Assembly (NCBI GenBank): GCA_017456805.1
Contig: JAFTIQ010000007.1
Location: forward strand, 3,570 to 67,569
DNA: 64,000 nt
Direction: 5' to 3'
Origin: Lentisphaeria bacterium
Lineage (GTDB): Bacteria; Verrucomicrobiota; Lentisphaeria; Victivallales; UBA1829
The notes beneath the pieces were generated by a model, which saw nothing but the letters and a program-made list of their open reading frames with translations, did no database searches and had not been told where the DNA came from. Position numbers and translations under genes: made by a program. How positions within the stretch are numbered: position 1 is the first letter of the stretch; each line of letters begins with the position of its first letter. Positions 27,495 to 37,548 of this stretch are shown piece by piece.

Positions 27495-28301
27495 ATGACT
27501 GCCGATAACGTAAAGGCACTTGTGATCACCGGTTTCGGTTTGAACTGTGAAAAAGAAACCTCTGCCGCATTTGAAATGTGCGGAGCAAAAGCATACCAGG
27601 TGCATCTGAATGACCTGCTTGCAGGAAAAGACAATATCAACAACTATCATATCCTTGCATTTATCGGCGGATTTTCTTTCGGGGACCACATCGGTTCCGG
27701 AACTGTGTTCGCAAATAAAGTCAAGTTCAAACTGAAAGAAGATCTTGCAAAATTCATCGATTCCGGAAAACTTGTGATCGGGATCTGCAACGGTTTTCAG
27801 ACTTTGACCCGTCTGGGCCTTGCTCCGGCGCTCTTCGGAAAACAGTTTGAACAGCAGGTGGCTCTTGCTCACAACGACAGCGGTGTGTTCCGTGATGACT
27901 GGATCAATATGGCAGCAAATGCTGCTTCCAAATGTGTTTTCACAAAAGGAATCAAAACGATCCGTATGCCCATCCGTCATGGCGAAGGAAAATTTGTGGC
28001 TGATCCGGAAATCATTGAAGAAATCGAAAAGAACAATCAGGTCGTGCTCCGTTATGCTGCGGCAGATGGTTCCAAGGCAAACGGTTTCCCTGAAAACCCA
28101 AATGGTTCCATCAATGATATCGCAGGAATCTGTGACACCACCGGACGCGTATTCGGTTTGATGCCTCACCCGGAAGCATTTCTCTCGCCCTTCAATGCTC
28201 CCGATTGGCAGAAACAGCAGATGGAAGGGAAACTCCCTGAATTCGGCGAAGGAAAAGCAATCTTTGAAAATGCAGTCCGATACATCACGGAAAATTTCTG
28301 A
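27495..28301 (+). CDS. purQ: Phosphoribosylformylglycinamidine synthase, glutaminase subunit
   Basis: The 268-residue class I glutamine amidotransferase has the nucleophile Cys in GICNGFQTL and the His-Glu of MPHPEAFL. It supplies ammonia to PurL for FGAM synthesis in purine biosynthesis. PurL is encoded 16 kb away at 44573. AGGAG precedes the ATG. Confidence 0.94.
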   Translation: MTADNVKALVITGFGLNCEKETSAAFEMCGAKAYQVHLNDLLAGKDNINNYHILAFIGGFSFGDHIGSGTVFANKVKFKLKEDLAKFIDSGKLVIGICNGFQTLTRLGLAPALFGKQFEQQVALAHNDSGVFRDDWINMAANAASKCVFTKGIKTIRMPIRHGEGKFVADPEIIEEIEKNNQVVLRYAAADGSKANGFPENPNGSINDIAGICDTTGRVFGLMPHPEAFLSPFNAPDWQKQQMEGKLPEFGEGKAIFENAVRYITENF

Positions 28302-28821
28302 CGACAGCTCAGAAACAATAAAAGAAAAGAGCCCTGCAAAGAAAAAAAGCGGAAAACTTCTCTGGTTTTTCTGCGGAATCCTGTGGGGCATCGTTTTTTC
28401 CTTTATTGCCGGAGTGCTTTTCCTGCGGCATTTTCTGATTCAGGAAATACCGGTTCAAGGCGATTTTTCTGAAATTGTCGGAAAAATCCCTCCCGCAGCA
28501 GAACAGATGGGGTGGATGGTTTCCTATAATCAATGCGGACTTCCCCGGCAAATCAATGGCGATCCCATAGAAGTTTACCGGTTCTGCAAACAGGATTATG
28601 CTTCCGAACTTCTTCTGAATGAGGATGATAGAAAAATTTCCTGTATTCTTCCCTGCGCGGTTGCCATTTACAGAAAAGCCGATGGAATAACGTATATTTC
28701 AAGGTTGAACATGCCGCTGGTAACACAATTGCTGGGCGGATCACCGGTAAAAATATTCAGTGAACGGATCATTCCCGAACAGCAGGTTATTTTTTCCGGA
28801 GTCCCTCCTGCAGACAACTGA
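28270..28821 (+). CDS. Membrane-anchored DUF302 protein
   Basis: From MQSDTSRK the protein is 183 residues long: a charged N-terminal tail, one membrane helix (LLWFFCGILWGIVFSFIAGV, about residues 28-50) and a DUF302 domain with CKQDYASELL and ISCILPCAVAIYRKADGITYISRLN. It overlaps purQ by 32 bases, so it is cotranscribed. DUF302 proteins are thought to bind small ligands or metals; the role here is unknown. An earlier in-frame start lies at 28195. Confidence 0.72.
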   Translation: MQSDTSRKISDDSSETIKEKSPAKKKSGKLLWFFCGILWGIVFSFIAGVLFLRHFLIQEIPVQGDFSEIVGKIPPAAEQMGWMVSYNQCGLPRQINGDPIEVYRFCKQDYASELLLNEDDRKISCILPCAVAIYRKADGITYISRLNMPLVTQLLGGSPVKIFSERIIPEQQVIFSGVPPADN

Positions 28822-28873
28822 ATTGGATCTGACTGCTGAAACAGTCAGATTTTTTAATTTTAAGGATCAAAAA

Positions 28874-30136
28874 ATGGAATATCCTCACTGGAAAATGAAT
28901 CTTGCAATGTTATGGATTTCCCAGCTGATCATTTTAGCCGGGTTTCAGGCATTGGGACCATTCGTTCCGCTTTTTATGAAACAGGATCTCGGAATCACGG
29001 ATCCCAATGATTTGACATCCTATGTTGCAATGTTTCAATTTTTCGGGACCCTGGCGTATGCGATTTTTAACCCGATCTGGGGCCGACTCTCTGACCGTTT
29101 CGGAACGAAACTGAACTTGCTGAGGGGGACTTTTGTAACAGCATTTCTGTTCCCCCTTATGGGCTATGTCAAAAGCCCGGAAATGTTTATTGTTCTTCGT
29201 TTTCTGACGGCAGCCTGTGCCGGAACGACGGCTATTTCCAATATGATGATTGTCAGGAATACTCCGAATGACCGGCAGGGGTTTGCGCTGGGGTTTCTTT
29301 CAACCGCAATTTGGGGCGGTTCCATGCTGGGGAGCGCATTCAGCGGATTTGTGATCCATTATTTCGGATATCAGGTGAGTTTCTGGATTTGCGGTGCAAT
29401 GTATTTCCTTGCCGGAATCGCTGTGCTTTTTACAAAAGATACTGCAACCCGTTACATTCCCCCTGTTACGGAAGAAAAGGAAAAATGGAACTGGAAAACG
29501 ATCATGCCGCAGCTTTCAAAGCAGGTCTGGATCGTTCTCGGCCTCTTTATTATTGTCGGATTGATCCGTTATTATGAGGTTCCGTATATTGCGATCAAGG
29601 TGGAACAGATCACCGGAACGGAAACTGCCGCAAAATGGACCGGTGTCATCAGTGCATTTGTCTGTCTTGGTGCTGTTGTATCCGGGGCAGGGGTAGGATA
29701 TCTTTCTGATAAATATCCGGCAAAAAAATTGATTGTTCCGATTTTTATTCTTTCCATCATCGGGCTGCTCATGCAGGGGGCTGCAAAAGATCTCTGGATT
29801 TTCGGGATCGGACGAACCTTGCTTTATACGGCAGCGGGGGGGCTTCCCTCAGTGATCCAGAAGATCCTGGCAACAGTAACGCCTCCGCGAAAACGCGGTT
29901 CTGCCTTTGGTTTGGCTTCTACATTCAACGGAATCGGGATCATGATTGCCGCATGTCTCAGCAGCGTTTCTATTGTCTGGACAGGTTGTGACGGGGTGTT
30001 TTATACAACGGCTGCCCTGTTCTTCATCGCCTATCCGTTCTGTCTGATCAGCATTAATAACGCCTTGAAGCGTCCGGTGTTTCACCGTCCGCACAGAATA
30101 AATCACCACCATCATGCCCCAGGCGGCACAACTTAA
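28874..30136 (+). CDS. MFS transporter
   Basis: The start at MEYPHWKMN is preceded by AAGGAT. The 420-residue protein has about 12 membrane helices and the MFS loop motif GRLSDRFGTKLNLLRGTF between helices 2 and 3. It is paralogous to the MFS protein at 38946 (NLAMLWISQ versus NLAFVWASQ, same loop). A His-rich tail ends the protein. The substrate is unknown; sugar or drug efflux families are nearest. The secreted GH-like gene follows 21 bases later. Confidence 0.88.
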   Translation: MEYPHWKMNLAMLWISQLIILAGFQALGPFVPLFMKQDLGITDPNDLTSYVAMFQFFGTLAYAIFNPIWGRLSDRFGTKLNLLRGTFVTAFLFPLMGYVKSPEMFIVLRFLTAACAGTTAISNMMIVRNTPNDRQGFALGFLSTAIWGGSMLGSAFSGFVIHYFGYQVSFWICGAMYFLAGIAVLFTKDTATRYIPPVTEEKEKWNWKTIMPQLSKQVWIVLGLFIIVGLIRYYEVPYIAIKVEQITGTETAAKWTGVISAFVCLGAVVSGAGVGYLSDKYPAKKLIVPIFILSIIGLLMQGAAKDLWIFGIGRTLLYTAAGGLPSVIQKILATVTPPRKRGSAFGLASTFNGIGIMIAACLSSVSIVWTGCDGVFYTTAALFFIAYPFCLISINNALKRPVFHRPHRINHHHHAPGGTT

Positions 30137-30157
30137 CGAATAACCAGGGAGAGGATT

Positions 30158-33145
30158 ATGAAAAAATATTTTCTTTTATCCGGATTGATTGCTCTTACTG
30201 CATGGGCAGCAGATGAAGTAATTCCTGCAGATGCCTTGCAAAAATGGAAACATCACAGTGTAGTGTCTGAAATGATTAACGGCAGTTTGCGAGCCCGTGT
30301 TCAGACTCTGCCCCGTGGAGCATGGGGACAGATCGGGGAATACATCAATGGTTATTCCACCAAACATTTTATTCAGATCAGGCTTGGGGAAATGGAATCA
30401 TCGATTGTTGCGCCGGGTGCATCGAATGCCAGCTCAAACGGCGGCAGAATCGGTCAGATCTATACCGGGGTGAATACGTTCCGGGTCCCGCCGCATGCTG
30501 CAAAAAGATTTTATCTTGCGTTGACAATGATTGGGGACCGCAACGAAAAAGTCGGGCCCTGGATTGATTTTGAGGAAGTCCGCACGACTCTTGACCCGCT
30601 GGATGCACCGATCGTTACCCTTCTGGAGGGAGATGTGATAAAAGTCGGCAGCAGATTGCGGATCACCCTGAAAACGAAAGAAACTTTGGCATTTGATCCG
30701 GTCGTCCGGTTCTGTCTTTCTCCCGGATTTGCGGATTATCAGTTCAATGGACAGGAGAAAATCACCCTGAAGAAAACTGGAAACGGTGTTTATTCTGCTG
30801 AGTTGACCGTTGATAAAAACGCCCTGGAGCTTCCTGATGTCCCCAAGAAAAAATACGATATTCTTGCCTTGACTGTGATCAATGGGAAAAATTGCTATTT
30901 TACGATTCCTTATAAAGCAGAAATAAAGACCGGCAGGGAAGTGGATGTGACCCTTGCAAATTCCGGAAGCCTGCAAGTTCGGGATGACCGGAAATTATGG
31001 CTTTCCAGAATCCGGGGAACCAATCTTATCCGGGGGAAAAAACTCCATCTCATGCCGGCGACAGATTACGGTCTGACAAAGGATGACCGCGACAGTTTTG
31101 ATTTGACTGACGGCAGGTTGTCTCATCGCGGCGATGACCGGATCTGGTTCGGAAAAGATGCCTGCGGCTGGTATTTCGGAGATCCTCAGATCTATCTTAA
31201 AATGGATCTCGGCTCTGTTCAGCCGGTGGATAAACTGGTGATTCGCTGCATGGGCGGAACAACTGGAAATTTCAAATTTCCCGCCCGGTTCAATGTGTTT
31301 GTGTCTAAAGATGGAAAAACTTACTATCCGGCATCAGTACTTCAGAAACTTGCACCTTGTGAAGCAAACCAGAGCGATTGGAAGAACTATTATTATCTTC
31401 CCGAAGATGCAAAAATGCCCAATACAAGAATGTATCCCTTTGAGTTGGCTGTTCAGGCTGATGCCCGTTACATCATCCTGAATATCATCGGGGAAACCGG
31501 TTCTGTGTTTACTGATGAACTGGTCTGCCTGAAAGCCGAAAGCAAAGGCGCCGCTTACAATCAGGCATATCAGAAAGAGGGAAGAGAAATTCCCATGGAA
31601 GGGCTGGTTGTCCGTCCGCGGATCAACGAACTGGCAGTGATGCAGGGCTTACCGGCTCCTCAGAGATTCATCATCACCGACATGCGCTCCGGTGAAGATC
31701 GCAAGAAATCCGCAGAAATCGTTCTTGAACTGCCCAAAGGGATGAGTGTGATCGGAACCAAAGGGGAAGCTTTGGATAACGGTGTCACCCGCTATGTGTT
31801 CCCGATCAAACGGGCAAATGTCAATGCAACGTATTCGAGTCCGACACTTTACATCGCTGCGCCGGAAAAGGTTTCCGGAAATGCTGTGATCTATGCCCGT
31901 TCCGGCGGAGTCGATCAATTCAAAACGGTTCTGCCCGTAAAACAGGTGGTTCCGCCGATGCTGAAGCCCTTCAAGCGGCTCCACATCAGTCTCTCCTGGA
32001 TGGGTGAACAGGATGGCAGAACCTGGCCCGGATTCTTTGAACTCTGGGGACGCTTCGGATTCAATACAGTCTCGCTGTTCCCCCGTTACTGGACAACTGC
32101 GCCTGCTGTAAAAAGAGGTCAGGAGTATGCCGAGGCAGCACGGAAAGCCGGATTCAAAACCATCATGAACGATTCCAGTTTTCATGAAATGGCGCGGGGC
32201 AAAAAAGCGGGACATGAAATCTATTGTCAAATCCCGGGCCGTCCCAATACCATGCATTGTCCGACTTACCGTGGCGAACATTATGCCAAGGAAATGGACC
32301 GTGTCCGCCACTGCGTAGTTAACAGTAAGCCGGATTATGTGTTCTATGACATTGAAACCTATCACTTTGTTCGCAGTTCTGCTCCGGTTTGCACCCGCTG
32401 CAAGGAAGCTCTTGCCCGGACAGGCAAAGATTTGGATACCCATCTTTTCACCCAGGGAAAAGGGATGATGGCTGACTTGAAAAAGGCGATTGCTCAGGGT
32501 GCCCGTGAGGCAGGAATCCCCATGCCTGTGATTGGATCCTACAACCGGCAGCCGCTGCATCCTGTTTATGGTGTGGAACTTTGGAACGATACCTATCCAT
32601 CCTCCCTTGATATGGCACAGCCGAGCCTTTATGTTTCCGGACGGGCAGTGGATGTCCATAAGAATATTCGCGGAAATCATAAACTTCTTGGAAATAAGAA
32701 GCTGGTTCCCTGGCTGACGACTGGCTGTTACGGCGAGTTTGAATCCTATAAAGTGGAACAGATGGTGCTGGAAGCTTTGATGAACGGGGCTTGCGGAGTG
32801 ACCTATTTCGGATTCTCTGAATTTACCGATTCCCCGCTGGATTTCTACTATCATGCCAAGGCTCTTGCCGCTGTGAAAGATTATGAAGATTTGATCTATG
32901 AAGGCGTGGTGACGGAAATCACCGGATCCAATAAGGACATGTTCTATTCCATGCTTGTCCGGGGCGATGAAGCTCTTCTTCTGGTTGGAAATTACAACAA
33001 TTCCACTCCGGAAACGACCGTTGAACTTCCCTTCAAACCCGGAATCATCAAAGATCTGCGGGCAGAGAAAAATGATACCGGAGGAAAAATATTCCGCTTT
33101 GCGGTCCCCCGCAGTGACATCCGGTTGTTCTATTTGAAAAAATAA
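30158..33145 (+). CDS. Large secreted protein with F5/8-type-like and GH-like barrel domains
   Basis: The 995-residue protein has a signal peptide (MKKYFLLSGLIALTAWA). A beta-sandwich N-terminal part is followed near residues 310-450 by a discoidin-like domain (FDLTDGRLSHRGDD, MDLGSVQPVDKLVIR, NVFVSKDGKTYYPAS). From about 600 onward a TIM-barrel-like region contains ELWGRFGFNTVSLFPRYW, YVFYDIETYHF and GACGVTYFGFSEF. It resembles uncharacterised glycoside hydrolases of Lentisphaerae. Catalytic residues cannot be assigned. It shares a strand with the MFS gene, and a bidirectional terminator follows. Confidence 0.72.
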   Translation: MKKYFLLSGLIALTAWAADEVIPADALQKWKHHSVVSEMINGSLRARVQTLPRGAWGQIGEYINGYSTKHFIQIRLGEMESSIVAPGASNASSNGGRIGQIYTGVNTFRVPPHAAKRFYLALTMIGDRNEKVGPWIDFEEVRTTLDPLDAPIVTLLEGDVIKVGSRLRITLKTKETLAFDPVVRFCLSPGFADYQFNGQEKITLKKTGNGVYSAELTVDKNALELPDVPKKKYDILALTVINGKNCYFTIPYKAEIKTGREVDVTLANSGSLQVRDDRKLWLSRIRGTNLIRGKKLHLMPATDYGLTKDDRDSFDLTDGRLSHRGDDRIWFGKDACGWYFGDPQIYLKMDLGSVQPVDKLVIRCMGGTTGNFKFPARFNVFVSKDGKTYYPASVLQKLAPCEANQSDWKNYYYLPEDAKMPNTRMYPFELAVQADARYIILNIIGETGSVFTDELVCLKAESKGAAYNQAYQKEGREIPMEGLVVRPRINELAVMQGLPAPQRFIITDMRSGEDRKKSAEIVLELPKGMSVIGTKGEALDNGVTRYVFPIKRANVNATYSSPTLYIAAPEKVSGNAVIYARSGGVDQFKTVLPVKQVVPPMLKPFKRLHISLSWMGEQDGRTWPGFFELWGRFGFNTVSLFPRYWTTAPAVKRGQEYAEAARKAGFKTIMNDSSFHEMARGKKAGHEIYCQIPGRPNTMHCPTYRGEHYAKEMDRVRHCVVNSKPDYVFYDIETYHFVRSSAPVCTRCKEALARTGKDLDTHLFTQGKGMMADLKKAIAQGAREAGIPMPVIGSYNRQPLHPVYGVELWNDTYPSSLDMAQPSLYVSGRAVDVHKNIRGNHKLLGNKKLVPWLTTGCYGEFESYKVEQMVLEALMNGACGVTYFGFSEFTDSPLDFYYHAKALAAVKDYEDLIYEGVVTEITGSNKDMFYSMLVRGDEALLLVGNYNNSTPETTVELPFKPGIIKDLRAEKNDTGGKIFRFAVPRSDIRLFYLKK

Positions 33146-33164
33146 TTCTGATATTTCAGGATCA

Positions 33165-33203
33165 ATAAAAAAGCCGACATCGTTTTCCGATGCCGGCTTT
33201 TGC
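33165..33203. terminator. Bidirectional terminator
   Basis: GCCG-CATCG and CGATG-CGGC (33173-33197, one mismatch) form a hairpin with A residues before and T residues after. It separates the convergent GH-like gene and the isomerase gene. Confidence 0.75.
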
Positions 33204-33221
33204 TTTTTCTGAAGCAGAGCG

Positions 33222-34079
33222 TCAGAGAGATTTGAGGATCTTCACTGTTTTTTCTGCCAGAGGAATATCGGGGAGAACCATATCGGGCAGCCGGGAGAAG
33301 GGGATCATCTCAGCGGTGAACGGTCCTTTGTAACCGATTTTGTCAAATTCTGCGAAGACAGCTTTGAAGTCAACGATACCGACGGAGAGATCATCTCCGA
33401 AGCCATGGAGGACACCGCCTGCATCTTCTTCTTCAAAGTTCTTGACATGGACTGCTTTGATCCGGTTGCCGAGCAGTTCCGGGAAATCCTGAGGACGTCC
33501 GGTCAGACAGCAGTTGCCGGTGTCGAAGTACATTCCGATATATTCAGAATCGAACTGGTCAAGGAAAAGTTTCCATTCCATGGGAGAAATAAGGAAGCGG
33601 TTCCAGACGTTTTCCAATGCAAGATTGACCTTGAGAGCTTCTGCGGTGGGAATCAGTTCTTTAACAGACTTTGTGACAGAATCCCAGACGGTTTTGTAGC
33701 TCCAGACCGCATGAGAGGGATCCCACGCGACACGGGTTGCGCCGGGAACCACCAGGACGGATTCTGCACCGATCCAGGAAGCAATTGTCAGATAACGCTT
33801 GACATTTTCAACTGCTGCGGTACGCTCTTTTTCGTCGCCTGTACCGAGACCGCATCCCCAGCCGGAACCGGTTGCAACTGAGCGCAATCCGATGTTCTTG
33901 GATTTTGCATAAGCTGCGATCTTTTCACATTCTTCTTTTGTGATATCATCCTTGAGACATTCGCCGATGGTCAGTTCGACGCCGTCGAGACCCTGTTCAG
34001 CAGCCCAATCGATGAATTCATAGGGAGTTTTCTGTCCATCGAAACCGCCGAACACCCAATAGTTCAATGCTTTATACAT
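33222..34079 (-). CDS. Sugar phosphate isomerase/epimerase (TIM barrel)
   Basis: The 285-residue protein has the tagatose-3-epimerase-like fold with probable metal ligands Glu in LALENVW, Asp in MYFDTGNC, His in AVHVKNF and Glu in FTAEMIP. It is cotranscribed 8 bases after the Gfo/Idh/MocA dehydrogenase, a common pairing for catabolism of inositols or unusual sugars. The substrate cannot be named. Confidence 0.85.
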   Translation of the reverse strand: MYKALNYWVFGGFDGQKTPYEFIDWAAEQGLDGVELTIGECLKDDITKEECEKIAAYAKSKNIGLRSVATGSGWGCGLGTGDEKERTAAVENVKRYLTIASWIGAESVLVVPGATRVAWDPSHAVWSYKTVWDSVTKSVKELIPTAEALKVNLALENVWNRFLISPMEWKLFLDQFDSEYIGMYFDTGNCCLTGRPQDFPELLGNRIKAVHVKNFEEEDAGGVLHGFGDDLSVGIVDFKAVFAEFDKIGYKGPFTAEMIPFSRLPDMVLPDIPLAEKTVKILKSL

Positions 34080-34087
34080 GATTCACC

Positions 34088-35143
34088 TCAATATTCAACT
34101 GTGACTTTCTGATTAGTCTTGCAGGATTTTTCTTCTGCCATAACGACTTTGAAAGCATCGAGCACAGACTGGAAGTTCTGGTAGCGATCCGGGTTGACAT
34201 TCTTTTCGACACATTCAACGAAGTATGCCAGTTCCTGATGCCATCCGGTGGGAAGGTTTCCGACTTCGATAACCGGGGTTTCCACATGTTTATCGGTCCA
34301 GTAGATCTTGTATCCTTCGGACATGAAACGGATCGTTGCTTTTTCACAGATGATCTGGAAAGACATTTCAAAGGGAACGTCATAAGCACCGGTCCACCCG
34401 CCTGTTGCTGTGACCAGCGGTCCGTCGGCACCGTAATCGTAGGTGGTAACCAGATGGTCGATTGCACCGTCAGAAGAGTAAACAGATCTTCCGAAAGAAG
34501 AAACTGCCTGGGGGCGTCCCAGCAGATAGGTGATGAAGTCGGTATCATGAAGATGCATGTCAAGGAGAGCTCCTCCTGCACGTTTTCCATCCATGAACCA
34601 GTTTTCCCAAGCACCGGAGAAACTGACATCGCGGGAGAGACGGCGGAAATCAACGATCATTGCCTTGCCGAATTCGCCAGCATGGAATCTGCTGTAGAAA
34701 TCATTATATTCGGGCCATGCACGGACGCACATACCGATATTGATGAATCCTTTGGCTTCTTTAACTGCTGCTTCGATTTCCTTTGCATCTTCCAGAGAAC
34801 GGCAAAGGGGTTTTTCGGAAAACAGGTGCTTTCCGGCTTTGAGTGCCGCAACCATATAATCTTTATGATACGGCGTGGGAACACAAATATCAACGACATC
34901 CACATTGGGGTCATTGATCAGATCAAAACCGTTTTCATAAGTTGTGACACCTGTCAAATCCAGCGGAATTGTATTGTCATCATTTCCGATGTTTCCGTTA
35001 ACAGCGGAAATATCGCCTTTCCGTTTTGCAGGATCAACGTCTGCCAAAGCAACGATTTCTGCGTTGGGGAGGCTTCTGTAAATCCGGAAGTGGGTGCTTC
35101 CCATGAAGCCCAGCCCGATAAGACCGATTCTGACTTTTGCCAT
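34088..35143 (-). CDS. Gfo/Idh/MocA family NAD(P)-dependent oxidoreductase
   Basis: The 351-residue protein has the N-terminal Rossmann motif IGLIGLGFMGSTHF, the family signature EKPLCRSLEDAKEI and a C-terminal alpha/beta domain with LLDMHLHDTDFITYLLG containing the catalytic-region Asp and His. Such enzymes oxidise or reduce sugars, inositols and glycosides. A large palindrome (35217-35253) lies upstream as a possible operator. Confidence 0.9.
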   Translation of the reverse strand: MAKVRIGLIGLGFMGSTHFRIYRSLPNAEIVALADVDPAKRKGDISAVNGNIGNDDNTIPLDLTGVTTYENGFDLINDPNVDVVDICVPTPYHKDYMVAALKAGKHLFSEKPLCRSLEDAKEIEAAVKEAKGFINIGMCVRAWPEYNDFYSRFHAGEFGKAMIVDFRRLSRDVSFSGAWENWFMDGKRAGGALLDMHLHDTDFITYLLGRPQAVSSFGRSVYSSDGAIDHLVTTYDYGADGPLVTATGGWTGAYDVPFEMSFQIICEKATIRFMSEGYKIYWTDKHVETPVIEVGNLPTGWHQELAYFVECVEKNVNPDRYQNFQSVLDAFKVVMAEEKSCKTNQKVTVEY

Positions 35144-35216
35144 GTTTCATTCTCCTTCTCTGATTAGGGTTGAATCGAAAACTTTGTTCTGTCGTAATTA
35201 TACAACCATTTAACAG

Positions 35217-35253
35217 AAAATCCAATAGATTTTTACGCAAAATATTGGATTTT
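35217..35253. promoter_or_regulatory. Large palindrome upstream of the Gfo/Idh operon
   Basis: AAAATCCAATA (35217-35227) and TATTGGATTTT (35243-35253) are perfect 11-base arms around 15 bases. TTTTCTGCAA words repeat next to it (35251-35280). It lies 74 bases upstream of the operon start and is a good operator candidate; the regulator is not adjacent. Confidence 0.55.
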
Positions 35254-35308
35254 TCTGCAAAAGTTTATTGTTTTCTGCAATCCCTTGGCAGAAAAAGAGA
35301 TTTTTTCC

Positions 35309-36667
35309 TCACTGGAAAAAGGTAATGATCCCGCTCAGCCAAATTGCAAAAATAATGAGCGGCAGAAAATATTTTGCGTAGGGAAGAACATATTTCGAGA
35401 AACGAAGCCCGCTGCCGGTATTGATTTCAGCCAGACATTTTTCTTCTCCCCATCCGGAAGAATACATACAGAAAATGGTCAGGTAAAGAGCTCCCAGCGG
35501 CAGAAGATTCTGGCTGACAATAAAATCTTCCAGATCCAGAATACTTTTCCCGTTCAACTGAATGTGTTTCCAGATGTTGAACCCGAAAACACAGGGCAGG
35601 GAGAGAATTGAAAGTACAATTCCGAAAATTGATGCCGATTTCTTTCTTGACCAGTGATATTCATCCATTCCAAAGGCAACCAGATTTTCAAACACAGCAA
35701 TCAGAGTGGAAAGAGCCGCAACAAAAAGAAATGCAAAAAAGAGGGATCCCCAGAAAAAGGAAAGTGACATTTCCCGGAAAACATTCGGAAGCGTGATAAA
35801 GATCAGAGAGGGACCGGCATCCGGCTGGACTTTGAACGCATAGCAGGCAGGGAAAATGATAAATCCTGCACAAATTGCAACCAGAGTATCCAATCCGATG
35901 ATCCAGCAGCCTTCCGCAGCAAGTGTTTTTTCTTTGCTGGTATAACTTCCGCAGATCGCAATACTGCCGATCCCGAGACTCAGCGTGAAAAATGCCTGCG
36001 TCATCGCATCATAAAGTGTCCCCCAGGGATTGTTGATAAAATTATTCAGATTCGGTTTCAGGAAAAAGCTGACACCTTCTCCTGCTCCGGGCAGGGTGTT
36101 GACTTTTACAATCAGAATGACAAGGAGCAGCAACAAGCCAAGCATCATGAATTTAATGCTTTTTTCAATACATTTCTGCACACCGCCAGCGCAAATCAGG
36201 ATCGTTACGAGCAGAGAGATCGCAAGATACAGGATCTGTTCTCCGGGTGCAGCAAGAAGATCGCTGAAGAAAACTTTATCCATAACAGTTTCATTGCCGC
36301 ACATGAAATTGCACATGTAAGCAAACAGCCAGCCGGTAACAACACTGTAAAACATCAGAAGAATCATATTTCCGGCGAAGAAGACAAATGCCGGAACTTC
36401 CCATTTGAATTTGCTGACTTTAGACTTCAAGTTCCTGAATGCTCCCGGGAAAGTGCTCCGTCCGGCACGTCCCAGCGACAGTTCAAAAAGAAGGATCGGG
36501 AACCCCATGAGGGCAAGACAAAGCAGATAGAGAATGACAAAAAAGCCCCCGCCGTTTTTGCCGACGATATATGGGAATCTCCAGATATTGCCCAAGCCGA
36601 TCGCACAGCCGGCAGTTAATAAAATAAAACCAAGACGCGATGCCAATTGTTCCCGTTGTTGAGACAT
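35309..36667 (-). CDS. Sodium-dependent transporter, NSS (SNF) family
   Basis: The 452-residue protein has 11 or so membrane helices and the family signature GLGNIWRFPYIVGKNGGG near residue 22, which forms the sodium and substrate site. NSS members import amino acids or related compounds with sodium. It follows the HAD phosphatase gene by 24 bases in the NahK-like kinase operon, and AAGGAT precedes the ATG. Confidence 0.92.
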   Translation of the reverse strand: MSQQREQLASRLGFILLTAGCAIGLGNIWRFPYIVGKNGGGFFVILYLLCLALMGFPILLFELSLGRAGRSTFPGAFRNLKSKVSKFKWEVPAFVFFAGNMILLMFYSVVTGWLFAYMCNFMCGNETVMDKVFFSDLLAAPGEQILYLAISLLVTILICAGGVQKCIEKSIKFMMLGLLLLLVILIVKVNTLPGAGEGVSFFLKPNLNNFINNPWGTLYDAMTQAFFTLSLGIGSIAICGSYTSKEKTLAAEGCWIIGLDTLVAICAGFIIFPACYAFKVQPDAGPSLIFITLPNVFREMSLSFFWGSLFFAFLFVAALSTLIAVFENLVAFGMDEYHWSRKKSASIFGIVLSILSLPCVFGFNIWKHIQLNGKSILDLEDFIVSQNLLPLGALYLTIFCMYSSGWGEEKCLAEINTGSGLRFSKYVLPYAKYFLPLIIFAIWLSGIITFFQ

Positions 36668-36691
36668 GGTGTATATCCTTTGTATTATATG

Positions 36692-37528
36692 TTAAGAAAG
36701 TTTCTGTACAATATATTGAGGGCGGTAAGACTCATCGAAGTCTTTGATATCCTCCTCTTTCGAGAGTCCGGTCAGGACAAGACAGGACGGGATCCCTGCA
36801 AGATTAGCTCCCCGGATATCACTGTTCAGCCAATCGCCGACAGCCAAAGCATTTTCCGGTTTTACCTGCACTTCAGCAAGGCGTTCCTTTACTTCTTCGT
36901 AAACTTCCGGATAGGGTTTGCCGAAATGGATCCGTTCTTTATCGATTCCGCGTTTTTTGAGCAGCGCGATGATCAGCTCCATTTGACCATTGGAACAGAT
37001 TGTCACGCCTGAAGGCATGGGATTGAGCATATCGGGGTTTGTTACGATGAAAGGCTTTTCCGGGAATTTCAGAAAGAAATTCAGAATGGCGGTCATAACC
37101 ACATGCCAATCATAAGGTCCGGCATTATGCAGGACACCATCACACTCCATGATTTTCTGCGGATCTTTTTCATATTCGATCACTCCCGGCACTTCCGGAG
37201 ATCTTCCCACCAGAAAATAGCGGAGAGCCTTTCCGGTTTTATTGATTTTTTTGAAATACTTCGGAACGGGGTCTGCACTGGAGATCACTTCCTCCGGTTC
37301 TGCGGGGATTCCGGCATTGGTCAACCGTTCAGCGATTTCTTCATGAGTCTGAGCGCAGTTGTTTGTCAGGAAGAAATAGGGAACGTGATCTTTTTTAAGG
37401 GTTTTCAGGAATTCTGGAGCTCCCGGAATGGGCGTTTTTGCCAGAAGGACAGTCCCATCGATATCAAACAAAAATGCCCGGAACTTTTGCGGGGCATTTT
37501 TATAAAGCTCTGAAAGAGTTGGTTTCAT
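36692..37528 (-). CDS. HAD-superfamily phosphatase, NagD-like (subfamily IIA)
   Basis: The 278-residue protein has motif I FLFDIDGTVL, motif II FLTNNC, the IIA cap, GKPYPEVYEEV and motif IV VGDWLNSDIRGA. It should dephosphorylate a small metabolite such as a sugar phosphate or nucleotide. The start is MKPTLSELY; the frame is open upstream into the kinase gene. It lies 20 bases after the kinase stop. Confidence 0.9.
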   Translation of the reverse strand: MKPTLSELYKNAPQKFRAFLFDIDGTVLLAKTPIPGAPEFLKTLKKDHVPYFFLTNNCAQTHEEIAERLTNAGIPAEPEEVISSADPVPKYFKKINKTGKALRYFLVGRSPEVPGVIEYEKDPQKIMECDGVLHNAGPYDWHVVMTAILNFFLKFPEKPFIVTNPDMLNPMPSGVTICSNGQMELIIALLKKRGIDKERIHFGKPYPEVYEEVKERLAEVQVKPENALAVGDWLNSDIRGANLAGIPSCLVLTGLSKEEDIKDFDESYRPQYIVQKLS

Positions 37529-37548
37529 CGTATAAAATCTCTTAGTTT

